DNA of 64,000 nt from Delphinus delphis (GCF_949987515.2 NC_082702.1:53909600-53973599), one strand, 5' to 3'; positions 1 through 11,349 are shown, counted from the stretch's first letter. Notes: generated from the sequence alone by a model not told the origin. Translations and numbers: made by a program.

Positions 1-477
1 CAAAGAATAATGCCTGTGATTTTTGGCCATGAATGTCAGCTCTATTTGGTTTGGACAGAAGAAATTAAGATAGATGTTTCTGAAATAGAAAATTTAGGTT
101 CTTTTATATCTTATATATAAAATAACTTCACGGTACAGTGGTTCAGTTGAAGATGCTAAATTATGTTCTTAACCCCCACTGTAGCCCACTGATAAAGGCA
201 GAACTTCACAGACCCTATGAATTTGGTTCCATTTCTTTTTCTAACGCGCCAGAACAGAGACCGGGGAAAAGGGAGAGTTGACTGAAAAGAACAGAGGAGC
301 CAGGAGAGGCTGTGTAGGAGGGAGGGGCACCATTTACCAACTCAGAGGTCTGAATTTGAGCTGGGTGACCACTAAGTGACTGAACAAACCCCTATCTTGC
401 TGATCGTTAGTTTTGAGAATAGCTTTGAACAAGTAGACTTGTTCACTGGGAAAGCATAAGAATGAAGATAAGTAAAA

Positions 478-520
478 GAAAAAAATATATATATACATAC
501 ATACATATGTATATATATAC
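478..520. repeat. AT-rich microsatellite
   Basis: An A-run is followed by TA and TACA/TATG dinucleotide and tetranucleotide steps, which is low-complexity simple sequence. Confidence 0.8.
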
Positions 521-701
521 TTCTTACCCTGCCAGCCAGATGGATCACCAATACACCAAATGCATTAGAGATCTCTGTAACTTTCTTTATGCATATGTAT
601 ATGTTATATTCACAAAATGTGATCAACATATGCATACTATTTTGTAACTTGCTTTTTCAATTAATATCCTTCAGTACCTTTCCAAGTCAAGAGGGTATGT
701 A

Positions 702-921
702 GGGCTTCCCTGGTGGCGCAGCGGTTGAGAGTCCGCCTGCCAATTCAGGGGACACGGGTTCGTGCCCCGGTCCAGGAAGATCCCACATGCCGTGGAGCGG
801 CTGGGCCCGTGAGCCATGGCTGCTGAGCCTGCACATCCAGAGCCTGTGCTCCGCAACGGGAGAGGCCACAATAGTGAGAGGCCCGTGTACCGCAAAAAAG
901 TAAAAATAAAATAAAATAAAA
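702..921 (+). mobile_element. CHR-type tRNA-derived SINE, full length
   Basis: The head GGGCTTCCCTGGTGGCGCAG, the tRNA-like region with a B-box-like GGTTCGTGCC, and the tail reading GAGAGGCCCGTGTACCGC followed by an A-rich tail are those of a cetacean CHR SINE. A 13-bp target-site duplication flanks it: AAGAGGGTATGTA at 689-701 and AAGAGGGCATGTA at 921-933, with one mismatch. Confidence 0.93.
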
Positions 922-1018
922 AGAGGGCATGTACAGCAGTAGACTTTGAGGTGTGCATTAGTGTGTTCTGTTGGTGTTTTTTTGTGTGTGGTTGCCTTTT
1001 AATTTTTGTGGGTTTTTT

Positions 1019-1148
1019 TGTTTTATTTTTTGTTTGTTTTGGCCACACTGCACAGCTGGCAGGATCTTCATTCCCCAACCAGGGATTGAACCCAGGCCCC
1101 CAGCAGTGGAAGCGCTGAGTCCTAACTACTGGATCGCCAGAGAATTCC
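1019..1148 (-). mobile_element. Short CHR-1-type tRNA-derived SINE
   Basis: A T-rich tail (1019-1040) is followed by the reverse complement of a tRNA-related unit that includes the B-box (GGATTGAACCC at 1083-1093) and ends in GAATTCC. Near-perfect 13-bp duplications flank it: TTGTGGGTTTTTT at 1006-1018 and TTGTAGGTTTTTT at 1149-1161. It is a shorter SINE class than the others in the window. Confidence 0.85.
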
Positions 1149-1545
1149 TTGTAGGTTTTTTAAGCTATTGTTAGACATCTAGTGGGGTTACAGTTTTTCC
1201 CTAATTATAAATACCATTCCACTTAACATCCTCAACTTCATGCATGTCCCTAATTATTTCCAAGAAATAAATTCCTGGTAGGGGAATTACTGGCATTAAA
1301 AGGGGTCCGGGGGTGGATGTATGTTATTAATGTTTGGGATGTGTCATAGTTGTCCTTCCATAGTTGTCAGATTCCTGATTTGTAGCTTTGTTGTCCGTGG
1401 GGATCTGAGTGTAGCAAGCTCTAAGCTCCCTTTTTCCCCAAACAGCCCCAGCTAGAAATGACCTTAGGTCCCAAGGTCAGGAGAAGGTCAGCCTGAGCGC
1501 GACTGTTAAGAGATTCCTTACCCCTGGATGCTACCCCAAGTTCTA

Positions 1546-1745
1546 GGGCAGCCCTGTCTGCTAGAACTTTCTGTGCTGATGGAAATGTTCTATATCTGCA
1601 CATCCAATGTAGTAACGACTAGCCACAGCTGGCTGCTGAACACTTGAAATGCGGCTGGTGTGACCAAAGAACTGGATCTTTAATCTTATTTGATTTTAAT
1701 AGCCACATGTGGTTCGTGGCTACCATTTTGGACGGAGCAGTTCTG
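1546..1745 (+). mobile_element. MER-class non-autonomous DNA element (AGCCACATGTGG family)
   Basis: The block has the known layout CTAGAACTTTCTGTG, GGAAATGTTCTATATCTG, then TAGCCACATGTGGTTCGTGG at 1701-1720 and a GGCTACCATTTTGGAC end. I recognise the family but not its exact Repbase name. A second copy is at 53550-53765. Confidence 0.75.
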
Positions 1746-2094
1746 AAGACACACTTCTAAGCCTCAGATACATACTAACGTCTTTACCACTTTCTTTTTT
1801 TTAAAGATGGCAGTTGGTAATGTTGCCCATAAATCCATGACATGCACATTTGCTTGCTTCAAACTGCCTTTACTTCCCCCATTAATGCCTCAAGGGTAGA
1901 GACTAATCACCTGATCAACAATTGTGCCTTGACACCCCGCACCAAGTCTACTACATCACAAAGGAGGCCCTCATTGAATGAGCAAGTCTGTCAGTCACCT
2001 TCCTCAAAGTTCAACTCAGCCGTGACAGACTATGACATATCCCCAAGCCAAGGTACTCATCCGAAGTGTGGAAGTTTCGTCAGTTGGGGATTGT

Positions 2095-2215
2095 GATGGC
2101 AATAGTTACTACCCGTTAGTGTTGTAGTGAGGATTAAATGTAAGGAGAGAATTTAGTACAGTGCCTGGTATATAGAAAGTCTCCAGTGAGTGGTAGCCAT
2201 CACTGTTATCCCCGA
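2095..2215 (+). mobile_element. MIR SINE fragment, 3' half
   Basis: It matches the MIR run 'GTGAGGATTAAATG...ACAGTGCCTGG...TATAGAAAG...GTGGTAGCCATC' in order, with old-copy divergence. Confidence 0.75.
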
Positions 2216-2389
2216 TCATGTTGCAAGGTTCCCTCCGAGATATAGGATTACTTGTCAGAACTCATGCCTGTTCCCAAAATCTCTTTCAAGGCTATTTAAA
2301 TGTGTGATAAAGTATTTAGTATTAGAAGACTTGTCTTGAGAACAAGATGTCAAACTGAATTGGGTTCCCCTGGTTGTGTACTCTCACTC

Positions 2390-2550
2390 GGCACTTATCA
2401 CAATGATAATTCTTTGTATTGTGATTGTGTCTTAGATATCTGCCTTTCCCACCATGCTATAAAAACAAAGGAGAAAGAGCATGTTTATCTTGTTCACTGC
2501 TGTGTTCACTGTGCCAAACACAGAGTAAGCATTTAATAAATCTTGAATGA
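2390..2550 (+). mobile_element. L2 3'-end fragment
   Basis: TGTTTATCTTGTTCACTGCTG is followed by CAAACACAGAGTAAGCATTTAATAAAT and a TTGAATGA end, the conserved 3' terminus of L2. Confidence 0.75.
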
Positions 2551-2711
2551 TAGATTTAAGGTAAGTGGGTAGAAGGCAGGAATGACGGGGCTGTAAGAAA
2601 CCTAGTGGAGAAATAAAAAATAGCACCAGGAACCCTGAAATCTAGTCAACAGCTTACCATTGGTCCAATGAAAAGCCATGGTCTCGGCTTCTCTACTGTG
2701 TAGAGAGAAAA

Positions 2712-2963
2712 TGAGGAGTTTCTAACCGCAGCACTGTTGACATTTGGGGCTGAATAATTCTTTGTTGTGGGGTGCTGTCCTGGGCTTTGCAGAATGCTTA
2801 GCAGCACACTTGGCCTTGACCCACTAGATGCCAAAAGCACCCTCCCTCCACTTGCAACAGCGCAAAATGTCACCACCAGACATTGTCAAGTGTCCCCGGG
2901 GTGGGGGTGGGAGGGGATGAAGGAAGGGGTGGAGGCAAGGTAACCCTCAGTTGAGAGCCACTG
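2712..2963 (-). mobile_element. MER20-like hAT-Charlie element
   Basis: It has GTTGACATTTGGGGCTGAATAATTC, then CCACTAGATGCC and an end in TTGAGAGCCACTG. It is the reverse complement of the consensus, with a purine-rich expansion at 2895-2935. Confidence 0.75.
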
Positions 2964-3059
2964 ATTTAGATCATCTCTGAGCTTCCCTCCAGCATCAATA
3001 GTCTAAAATTCTCCTTGGGACAATATATTTCTGAGCATGTGAATTTTCTGGCATTTCAT

Positions 3060-3330
3060 AGGTCATTACAGAATTATAAGAATATTTCCAGCTATTCATG
3101 CAAATCACTGTGGCCTGATTATCAATTTAATATTTGGATCACTGGGCCATTAAAATGCTGATTTGAAATTCAATTTTCTATTTTTAAAAATGGTCACTTT
3201 GTGAAATTATATCTGTTATGCGGTTGATTTTATTTAAATGGATTGTATAATTTCGCCCACTCTGTGTTCATGAATAATGCTTTATAGTTGAATGTCAGAA
3301 TGTCTGCTAATGACCCTAACCATCATAGCT
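3060..3330. other. AT-rich repeat-free block, possible conserved noncoding element
   Basis: No repeat family is recognisable here. Composition is AT-rich with balanced strands and octamer-like and forkhead-like words (ATGCAAAT at 3097-3104). This is typical of ancient enhancers, but conservation cannot be seen from one sequence. Confidence 0.25.
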
Positions 3331-3854
3331 CAGGTATATAGAATCCATGTAGTTACTGACAGGTTGGCTTTACTTTTTTCATCTTCCACTGTTTTTCCCC
3401 GAATAAGACCTTTAATTAGTGCTCATTAAGATACACGAATAGCCTGGTTTTGGCCCCTCCTGCCCTCTACATGTTCAGCGTACCCCCCTCTAACTTATTA
3501 TAGTTTCTTCTGGAAGCCACAAAGAGACATGCACTTATTTTCCTGAACAGTGTGTTCATGCATTTCAGTGCACAGAGAAAATATACCTTGACCAAATATG
3601 GAGGTATATTTTTGCAGATATATTTGTTGCATGGAACCTGTATGCACGAAGTCTCAATAAATGTGCCACTCTCTTAGTGATTATGGAACTGGAATCTCAC
3701 ATCAGAGGTAGTGTGGTGGTGGCCTGGCAGGAACTTTAAGCCTCTTCATTGGAAAACCACCTTAGTAAGGGGGTCAGGGAGTCCAAGAAGCTGAGGGTGA
3801 CCTTTGGAATTTGTAGGTCCCATTGATGTGAAATCAATATTTCCCATAAGATCG

Positions 3855-4070
3855 AAGTACTTATTATGTTCCAGGCAGTGTCCCAAGCACTACCTTCTGC
3901 CATCTCATTAATTCTCCCAATCCTATCAGACAAGTACTATTACTGCCACTAGACTAACAAGAAATAGGAGTCTTTCTCACTGGGAGATGTTGAGTAACTT
4001 GCCTGAAGTCACAGAGCTGGTATGTCACTGAGCCAGCGTGTGAATTCAGCTTTCTATATTTCTGGAATCT
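3855..4070 (+). mobile_element. MIR SINE, nearly complete
   Basis: The order is CTTATTATGTTCCAGGCA, ATCTCATTAATTCTCCCAA, GAGTAACTTGCCTGAAGTCA and CAGAGCTGGTATGTCACTGA, matching MIR core and flanks. Confidence 0.85.
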
Positions 4071-4521
4071 GCATAATTCTCCATTATACTCCTGTATTTC
4101 CTCTTGATTTAGGATAAAGTGCACATCACTTTTTCCGCTTAAAAGAAGCCTTCATTAGCATCAAAACAAAGTTGGTTCAGCATATATTCATAGCAAAGCA
4201 GGTTAAGTTTTTTTAATGTGAAAATGCTGATAAATGGGATATGATTGGAAAATAAATCACTTTTCATGTTTTCTTTGTGCACAGGATTTTAATTCATAGA
4301 TTTATTGAAGTTTAGTATTTGTAGCTTTGAGAGTGTGATTTGCCTCCCTTAAAAGTAAGCCTTGGTTTATTTAGTGAGAAGATACAACTGTGCCGAAACA
4401 CAGTGACTTTGGAGCGTGGTGATTATGTATTTTAAAATGTCATTAGGTTCATGGTAGCTTAGAATTAAGCTTTTGTATATGAAAGCATTCTCTTCATCAC
4501 ACAGTACTAAATCAATCAACA

Positions 4522-4775
4522 TTTTTTTTTTTTTAATTTTTTGGCTGTGTTGGGTCTTTGTTGCTGCGCGCAGGCTTTCTGTAGTTGTGGCAAACGGGGT
4601 CTACTCTTTGTTGAGTTGCGCGGGCTTCTCATTGCAGTGGCTTCTCTTGTTGCGGAGCGCGGGCTCTAGGCGCGTGGGCTTCAGTAGTTGTGGCACACGG
4701 GTTCAGTCGTTGTGGCTCACGGGCTCTAGAGCACAGGCTCAGTAGTTGTGGCACACAGGCTTAGTTGCTCCGTGA
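4522..4775 (-). mobile_element. CHR-2-type SINE, head-truncated
   Basis: After a T-run the block reads as the reverse complement of the long CHR-2 SINE at 31964-32314: TGTGTTGGGTC..., GTTGCGGAGCGCGGGCTC, AGTAGTTGTGGC repeated. It stops within the GCTTAGTTGCTCC segment, so the tRNA-like promoter head is missing. Confidence 0.85.
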
Positions 4776-5579
4776 GGTTAAGGAAAAAAAAACTTGCTAG
4801 AAACATTTTTAATAAAGAATATCATATTCTATTTTCTTTAAAAAAATAAAGTGTCGAGGAATGAAACCAATATAAATGGCCTAGAGCATCAGACTTTTAT
4901 TCCAGGAGCACAATTTGAGGGAAGCCACATGGATGCCAGTACATCGTCAGATCTGTAGAGAAGTGCCCCATCAGTAAGTTTTCTACAGTTACAGTCTGAA
5001 AGGAGTCACATGTTTGGAGTGTGTGCATTGTACACCCTATATAAAATCCACAGGGCCCTAGTGCTGCAGATTACCCTAGAACTTTCCAGATCCCTAAAAC
5101 CACGCCCCTTTTTCATATACATAATGGTTAGACAATGCATGCCAATTTTAACTCCACGAAAATGATCACTCTAGTTAATGCGTTCCTTAAAACAAAGGCT
5201 GCTTAATCCATGTTGCTATAGTCATTTGTTGGTTTGTTTATTTTAATCCACAATTTGCAACAAAATGGGGTTCTTTTTTTTCTCCTGTCTGAGAAAATGT
5301 AGTCCTATTAAAAGCAGACTTCTTCTCTAAAATGAAGCCATTACAGCAGATTTAAATTCATGCGTTTTGGTGACTTATAATAAACATCCTATTTGGGGAC
5401 ATTAGTGGTTTAAAGAAATCAATCACAAACATTTTGTTTCGCACAAGCACTGAGTATTTCAAATCCATTTTCTCAACACAATGATGTGTTTAAAATGAAT
5501 TGTTCTGTCGACTGAATTTTGATCACACGTCTGGGTATTTGAGATAAAAATGTGTGAACGGGTGTCAGGTGTCATCGTG

Positions 5580-5659
5580 TCTAGGCCCAGCTCTGCTGCC
5601 AGCAAGAAGTGAGACCTCAGGCAAGTCATTTAGTATTGGGACTTCGTGTTTCTCAGTCG
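5580..5659 (+). mobile_element. MIR fragment
   Basis: CCAGCTCTGCTGCC, then GTGAGACCTCAGGCAAGTCA and TTTCTCAGTCGC, correspond to the middle of MIR. Confidence 0.6.
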
Positions 5660-5826
5660 CAGGGGCTGTTTAACTGCAGTGTGCCCTGAATTGACTACAC
5701 GATTTTGTATGCAGCTTAAGTGAGGCTCCACCCCCACCCTCACGTTCAGGTTCAGTAGGTCTGCGGTGGGGTCCAGAGCTCCTGACAAGCCCTGGGTGAT
5801 TCTGGCTCAGGTGCCCAAGAACCCCA
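5660..5826 (+). mobile_element. MER5A-like hAT-Charlie element, degraded
   Basis: It contains GAGGCTCCACCCCCA, TTCAGTAGGTCTGCGGTGGGG and CAAGCCCTGGGTGATTCTG in the order of a MER5-type element, with diverged ends. Confidence 0.6.
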
Positions 5827-6189
5827 GCAGGGAACCCCAACTGTGGATAATGCCCGAAGCCCCATCACGCTTGAAGCCTCTCTCACCACCTTTTGGACAG
5901 CACTACTTGGCATGTACGCTTTTCTTCAGTGAAGCAAGTACATCCCTCAGTTATGTCCATTAAAATGAACTTCAGCTGGAATCTCAGATCTGGCTGGTTC
6001 TGTGAGCCCACCTTGAAGAAATTAAGGAAGGGTGAGTTGAGCGAGTTGTTGAAAAGAGGGAAGGAAGAGATGAGGGTGACCAGGAGCCAGTGAGGTTTGT
6101 GGAACGGAAGTTCTTAACCTGGTGTGTCTGACCCTTGATCCATGGATGGACGTTAGGGGGGGGTCTCTGAACATCTGAAATGATAGGCC

Positions 6190-6190
<1 letters not shown>

Positions 6191-6279
<89 letters not shown>
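6191..6279. repeat. (TG)44 microsatellite
   Basis: Uninterrupted TG dinucleotides run over 88 bases plus one T. Tracts of this purity and length are usually polymorphic and can adopt Z-DNA. Confidence 0.98.
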
Positions 6280-6281
<2 letters not shown>

Positions 6282-6499
6282 TTATCTGGAGAGAGAAGGA
6301 TCACAATTTGCATAGATTCCCCAAGATGTTGACTGCAGAATGGTTAGAACCGTCCTTCTTAACTGTGTGATGACTTGGATCACAGGCTTTCCGCATAGAA
6401 ACCCTGATTTCTGGCCCATGTGTTCTGGTTATTAGCTGGAAAAGAGCTGAGTCACCCTCTGAGACTATACCAACTTCATAGTGTTGTTTGTGGCTGTAC

Positions 6500-6569
6500 A
6501 TGAGAACGTATGAAAAGTATATGTTACCTGGTACTTAATAACAGCTCAATAAATATTAGCTATATCCTA
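6500..6569 (+). mobile_element. MIR 3' fragment
   Basis: GTTACCTGGTACTTAATAACAGCTCAATAAATATTAGCTAT resembles the MIR end. Confidence 0.55.
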
Positions 6570-6984
6570 ATTAATATTTTATGGAGGCCCATAAAAGGAG
6601 CAAAAGCAATTTGTGTGTGATGCATTGAGAAAGGAAATGATGACTAACTAATTTCTTCCCTGCCTCCTGCTGGTCATGTCCTATGTCACTTGATAATCTT
6701 TCTCCTCACCTGGAGCTTTGCTTTCACTAAAGAATAACAAATAAAGCTTGCTCTGTTCTCATGCCTCTGGTCTCCCATCGAAGCCATAAACTGGGTATTG
6801 CCAAGGCTGCGGGAGAAACTGAAAATGTAATAACACCACGTTTAGGCCCCTAGGTCTTCTCTCTGCCACGGGTTTTCTGTGCTCTGCTGGGAGAATAAAT
6901 CACCTTTTGAACCCCTCTGGGATGTTTCTGGGAGTTTCACTGAGTGGTCTTGTCTGTTTACTTTATGATTTCCACGTGAAAGAT

Positions 6985-7650
6985 GCATAAGAGCATAATT
7001 CAAAAAGAGTCGTGCCAAAATGTTCATTGCAGCTCTATTTACAATAGCCAGGAGATGGAAACAACCTAAGTGTCCATCATCGGATGAATGGATAAAGAAG
7101 ATGTGGCACATATATACAATGGAATATTACTCAGCCATAAAAATAAACGAAATTGAGCTATTTGTAATGAGGTGGATAGACCTAGAGTCTGTCATACAGA
7201 ATGAAGTAAATCAGAAAGAGAAAGACAAATACCGTATGCTAACACATATATGGAATTTAAGAAAAAAAAATGTCATGAAGAACCTAGGGGTAAGACAGGA
7301 ATAAAGACACAGACCTACTAGAGAATGGACTTGAGGATATGGGGAGGGGAAGGGTAAGCTGTGACAAAGCGAGAGAGTGGCATGGACATATATACACTAC
7401 CAAACATAAGATAGATAGCTGGTGGGAAGCAGCCGCATAGCACAGGGAGATCAGCTCAGTGCTTTGTGACCACCTAGAGGGGTGGGATAGGGAGGGTGGG
7501 ATAGGGAGGGTGGGAGGGAGGGAGATGCAAGAGGGAAGAGATATGGGAACATATGTATATGTATAACTGATTCACTTTGTTATAAAGCAGAAACTAACAC
7601 ACCATTGTAAAGCAATTATACTCCAATAAAGATGTAAAAAAAAAAAGAAA
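6985..7650 (+). mobile_element. L1 3' end (ORF2 C-terminus and 3'UTR), 5' truncated
   Basis: The 5' part encodes the C-terminus of L1 ORF2 (WIKKMWHIYTMEYYSAIK, 7020-7304), followed by an A-run, the cetartiodactyl-type 3'UTR with a G-rich tract (7478-7523), AATAAAG and a poly(A) tail. It is a dead retrocopy lacking ORF1, the endonuclease and the reverse transcriptase. The G-rich tract has a 14-bp unit duplicated (7483-7496 and 7497-7510), which the copies at 9708 and 29615 lack. Confidence 0.93.
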
Positions 7651-9559
7651 GGCATCTGACCACGCTCCTCTCCATACTTTGTCAAAGTCTGTGGACACCT
7701 GAAACCTTGCGTTAGTCCTGCCCCACTGTGACCAAAAGGATTTCATTTAAGAATTTATACTATAGACGCTAATTGAGATCACTAACATTTGTATAGCTCT
7801 TTGAAGTTTACAAAGTACTTTTCTTATGTTTTCCCATTTAATCCTCACATAGGACTAAAAAAAGTTAGTGGCTTAATGGGAGCAAGCGGAAACCAATTTC
7901 ATAGAGTGTTAAATACACAAAATTATAAAGTAAAATGAGACTGACTTCCTCTAGTCATAAGGAAAAAATTTGTCTTTGTGATCTTTCTTCATATATTTAA
8001 AGGCATTTGCCTTTTCTGAATGTTCTGCTTTGAGTTTGCACTCTTGTTTTAGTTTCTCAATATATCTGGCCAAATGCGGCAGTTTTCAACCTGATTCAAG
8101 ACGAAAAAAGATCTTTGACCTTCAAAGTCCACGTGATTAAAATTAGCTTGGAGTTTTCAGATAATGTTCCCATGTTTTTAATTACAAACAGCTTTTATCT
8201 TAACTGAGCAGGAAGAAACGTTTAAGAAAACTTCCCATCTTATTTGTATTTCAGCCTTAAAAAAGGAAAAGAGATATTGTGAAAAAATTCAGTCGTTTAG
8301 GTGGGTAGATAAACACAAAAGGTTTTAAGTATTGTTGATATTCGTCAAACACGGCAGCTCTTGGCTCTTGTCTGAAGAGCTCTCATCTGCTGAGTTGCAG
8401 ACCTGTGACCTCTAGATAAAGTTTCAAAATGCAGGAAATATTTATCTTCTTGCTATGACCTTCCATGCACAAGACATGAGCCATGGATTTGTTTCCTAGG
8501 GAACTAGTGACTGAGAAAGATCTATAATTAAATCTGTGAGTTATATGCTACACATGGGAATTGGGTACACACCAAGTCCTTTAGAAAAATCCAGTAATGT
8601 TACTGTAGCTTCAACTGGAAGAATTAAAGTCAACTTTTCTTGGGATGTTTTTAGCAGCACCATTTAAAATCTAAGTATTAGAAATCTCTGTGTTTCTCTC
8701 AAATGTCAGTGTGTATTCAGGCTGGTTTCCATTTCCTCTGGCCCCAGTGTCCCTCGCCCGTAGGACAGCAGCTGTCACTGCTGTCCAGGAGGGCACCTTG
8801 TGTGGAAGGCTGGGGCATATCAGAAGCCAAACATCTGATCTTAGAGCACCCCAGTGTCAAAGCCGGAAGGGATGTAAGCCAGTGGTTGTCAAAGGTTTTC
8901 TGAGCTTCAACATTTGTTCTTCGAATAAAATCCTATCCAAAAATCCAGTGAAGCAGATGCAGCTGAATCAGTTGTGTCCGGCAGTAAGGGAGAAGGAAGC
9001 ACGGAGGGGGAGCCCAGTCCTTTGAGGCCCTTCAGCCACCCTGTCCGTCCCCACAACCACGAAGTCAGGGGCAAGATGCCCATCTCATCGTGGACATCAA
9101 CATCCAAGCCAAGTCACTAATCACACAAATGGAACTGAGATCCCGAGGGGGAGATATCTGCAGTCTCATTGGTCAGGCATCTCACAGCTTCTGGAGTTAA
9201 ATGCTGGTCAGAAAAAAATGTAAAAGGTCAGAAACATGAGTAGCTGTTTCCAAACCTGGTTTGAATATCTTTTCACGTAGAATTTCCCTGTCTGGAGGCT
9301 TATGAGAGCCAAGCTTTCACTGTGGTGTTTTTTTTTTCTCATCTGTTATAGCCAATAATAGGCCTTTTCCTTTAACTCTTAAAAAAAAATAAAACTGTTG
9401 ACTCCTTTACTTTCAGTGGGATTGTGTCCCCCATATCACCCCACAACCAAAAGAAGGACCCTATAAAAGCAAGGTAGGACCACGAGAGAGGAGATGTTTA
9501 TAGATACCAAGGGTTGAGTGTAAACGTAAAGACAGAGTCGATGCTGATGATCATGGTAA

Positions 9560-9707
9560 TAATACTTGACACATAAACCTGCTCTGTACTATACAAATCG
9601 TAACTCACTTAGTGTCTGTGACATCTAAGCACTTTATGTATTTTCTATATTTGTGTATGCATTTACATATAAGCTGGGTTGTGGGTTGTGTATATAATTA
9701 GCTAGCT
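9560..9707 (+). mobile_element. MIR left part, split by an L1
   Basis: AATACTTGACACATA... and ATCTAAGCACTTTATGTATTTT match the first half of MIR. The element continues after the L1 at 10116. Confidence 0.7.
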
Positions 9708-10106
9708 CAACACATATATATGGAATTTAAGAAAAAAAATGTCATGAAGAACCTAGGGGTAAGACAGGAATAAAGACACAGGCCTACTAGAGAATGGACT
9801 TGAGGATATGGGGAGGGGGAAGGGTAAGCTGTGACAAAGCGAGAGAGTGGCATGGACATATATACACTACCAAATGTAAGGTAGATAGCTAGTGGGAGGC
9901 AGCCGCATAGCACAGGGAGATCAGCTCGGTGCTTTGTGATCGCCTGGAGGGGTGGGATAGGGAGGGTGGGAGGGAGGGAGACACAAGAGGGAAGAGATAT
10001 GGGAACGTATGTATATATATAACTGATTCATTTTGTTGTAAAGCAGAAACTAACACACCATTGTAAAGCAATTATAGTCCAATAAAGATGGTAAAAATAA
10101 TAATAA
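9708..10106 (+). mobile_element. L1 3'UTR insertion inside a MIR
   Basis: It starts at the end of ORF2 and carries the same 3'UTR as the 6985 copy, including the G-rich tract, AATAAAG and a GGTAAAAATAATAATAA tail. A 9-bp duplication, TAGCTAGCT, flanks it at 9699-9707 and 10107-10115. Confidence 0.92.
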
Positions 10107-10115
10107 TAGCTAGCT

Positions 10116-10310
10116 GGCTATTTATCTTTTCCCAATAACCTCATGAGGTAGACAGACAGTATTATTCTCCCCATTTTACAGATAAAGATACTGAGGCACA
10201 GAATCCTAAAGATTCTGCAGCTGGTAGTGGCAGAGCTGAGATTCATATTCAAGCAGCCTGGCTCCTGAGTTTGTACTCTTTACTGTGCTACACTGACTCC
10301 TTTTTCTTGG
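10116..10310 (+). mobile_element. MIR right part, continuation after the L1
   Basis: CCTCATGAGGTAGACAG, ATTATTCTCCCCATTTTACAG, ATACTGAGGCACAGA and GGTAGTGGCAGAGCTGAGATTC are the second half of MIR and join in order with 9560-9707. Confidence 0.88.
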
Positions 10311-10314
10311 AGTA

Positions 10315-10490
10315 CAAGCTATGTGACCTTGAGCAAATCACTAAATCTCTATCAAATTCCTCCTGGGAAAATGAAAAATAATAGCACCTCAGAAACTTGC
10401 TCCTTCAGAAGAAAAGGAGCAAATGGAAAGCACCTAACGCATCACCTAGCACATAGAAATTCCTCAGTAAATTGCTTTGTTGCTATAGAA
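10315..10490 (+). mobile_element. MIR fragment
   Basis: TGTGACCTTGAGCAAATCAC, then AATAATAGCACC and CACCTAGCACATAGAAATTCC, follow MIR order. Confidence 0.65.
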
Positions 10491-11144
10491 ATCATCAACT
10501 ATGTGTCTAAATAGATCCTCTAAAGCTGCCAAGTAACTTAAAATGATAGACTTCAGGACCAGCTTGTCAAATCTGATGCTAAACACAGTATTTTCTCTGA
10601 GAATTTAAAATTCTACATGTAGTTTAACTTCTCTCAATGGTAAATTATGATTCTTCATATTTAGACAATATCACTTCATCTGAGGAATATTCCTGAATAC
10701 AATACACTCCCACTGGTATCCTGTAAGATGTTTAGTTAAATCTATTTCTACCATTTACATGTTGACCCAGACTATTTCTGGAAATGTTTTGTAGGTTATC
10801 ATAACAAGAACAGGAATAATCAATAAAATAAACAGGCACAGTTGTTTGCTTTAATCACCAGGAACAAGGTCATAAATGCAATGGCTCAGAAAAGCTGATT
10901 TCTCATTTCTTCCCATCACAGATTGATGCACTTGACACATTTTTCACTAGTTCCCTGGCATCTTCCATTCATGTGTGCCCTGAGAATCTTTACCTCTTAT
11001 TCCTGGAAAGTGTCTGGAAAACAATTACCATCTCCCTTTTGTTCCTGCACTGTCTTGTGGAAGAAAAATTATACCTTAGAGCAGATTTTTTTTTAATAAA
11101 ATAGTATTTCATAATGAAATTAACGCTTTTAAAATTGTATTGTC

Positions 11145-11349
11145 GGGCTTCCCTGGTGGCGCAGTGGTTGAGAGTCCGCCTGCTGATGCAGGGAACACGG
11201 GTTCGTGCCCCCGTCCGGGAGGATCCCACATGCCGTGGAGCGGCTGGGCCCATGAGCCATGGCCGCTGAGCCTGCGCATCCGGAGCCTGTGCTCCGCAAC
11301 GGGAGGGGCCACAACAGTGAGAGGCCCGCGTACTGCAAAAAAAAAAAAA
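11145..11349 (+). mobile_element. CHR-type SINE, full length
   Basis: It is nearly identical to the copy at 702. A perfect 14-bp duplication, AAAATTGTATTGTC, lies at 11131-11144 and 11346-11359, its A-run overlapping the tail, so this is a young and clean insertion. Confidence 0.96.

Noticed and set aside
702..780. Possible tRNA gene
   Set aside because: The tRNA-like region belongs to a CHR SINE with diverged arms and a poly(A) tail; the same unit recurs in six other places.
5984..6313. A 109-aa ORF rich in His-Thr
   Set aside because: It is a translation of the (TG)44 microsatellite.
7020..7304. A 94-aa ORF resembling a protein
   Set aside because: It is the C-terminus of L1 ORF2, not a host gene; it is listed with its L1.
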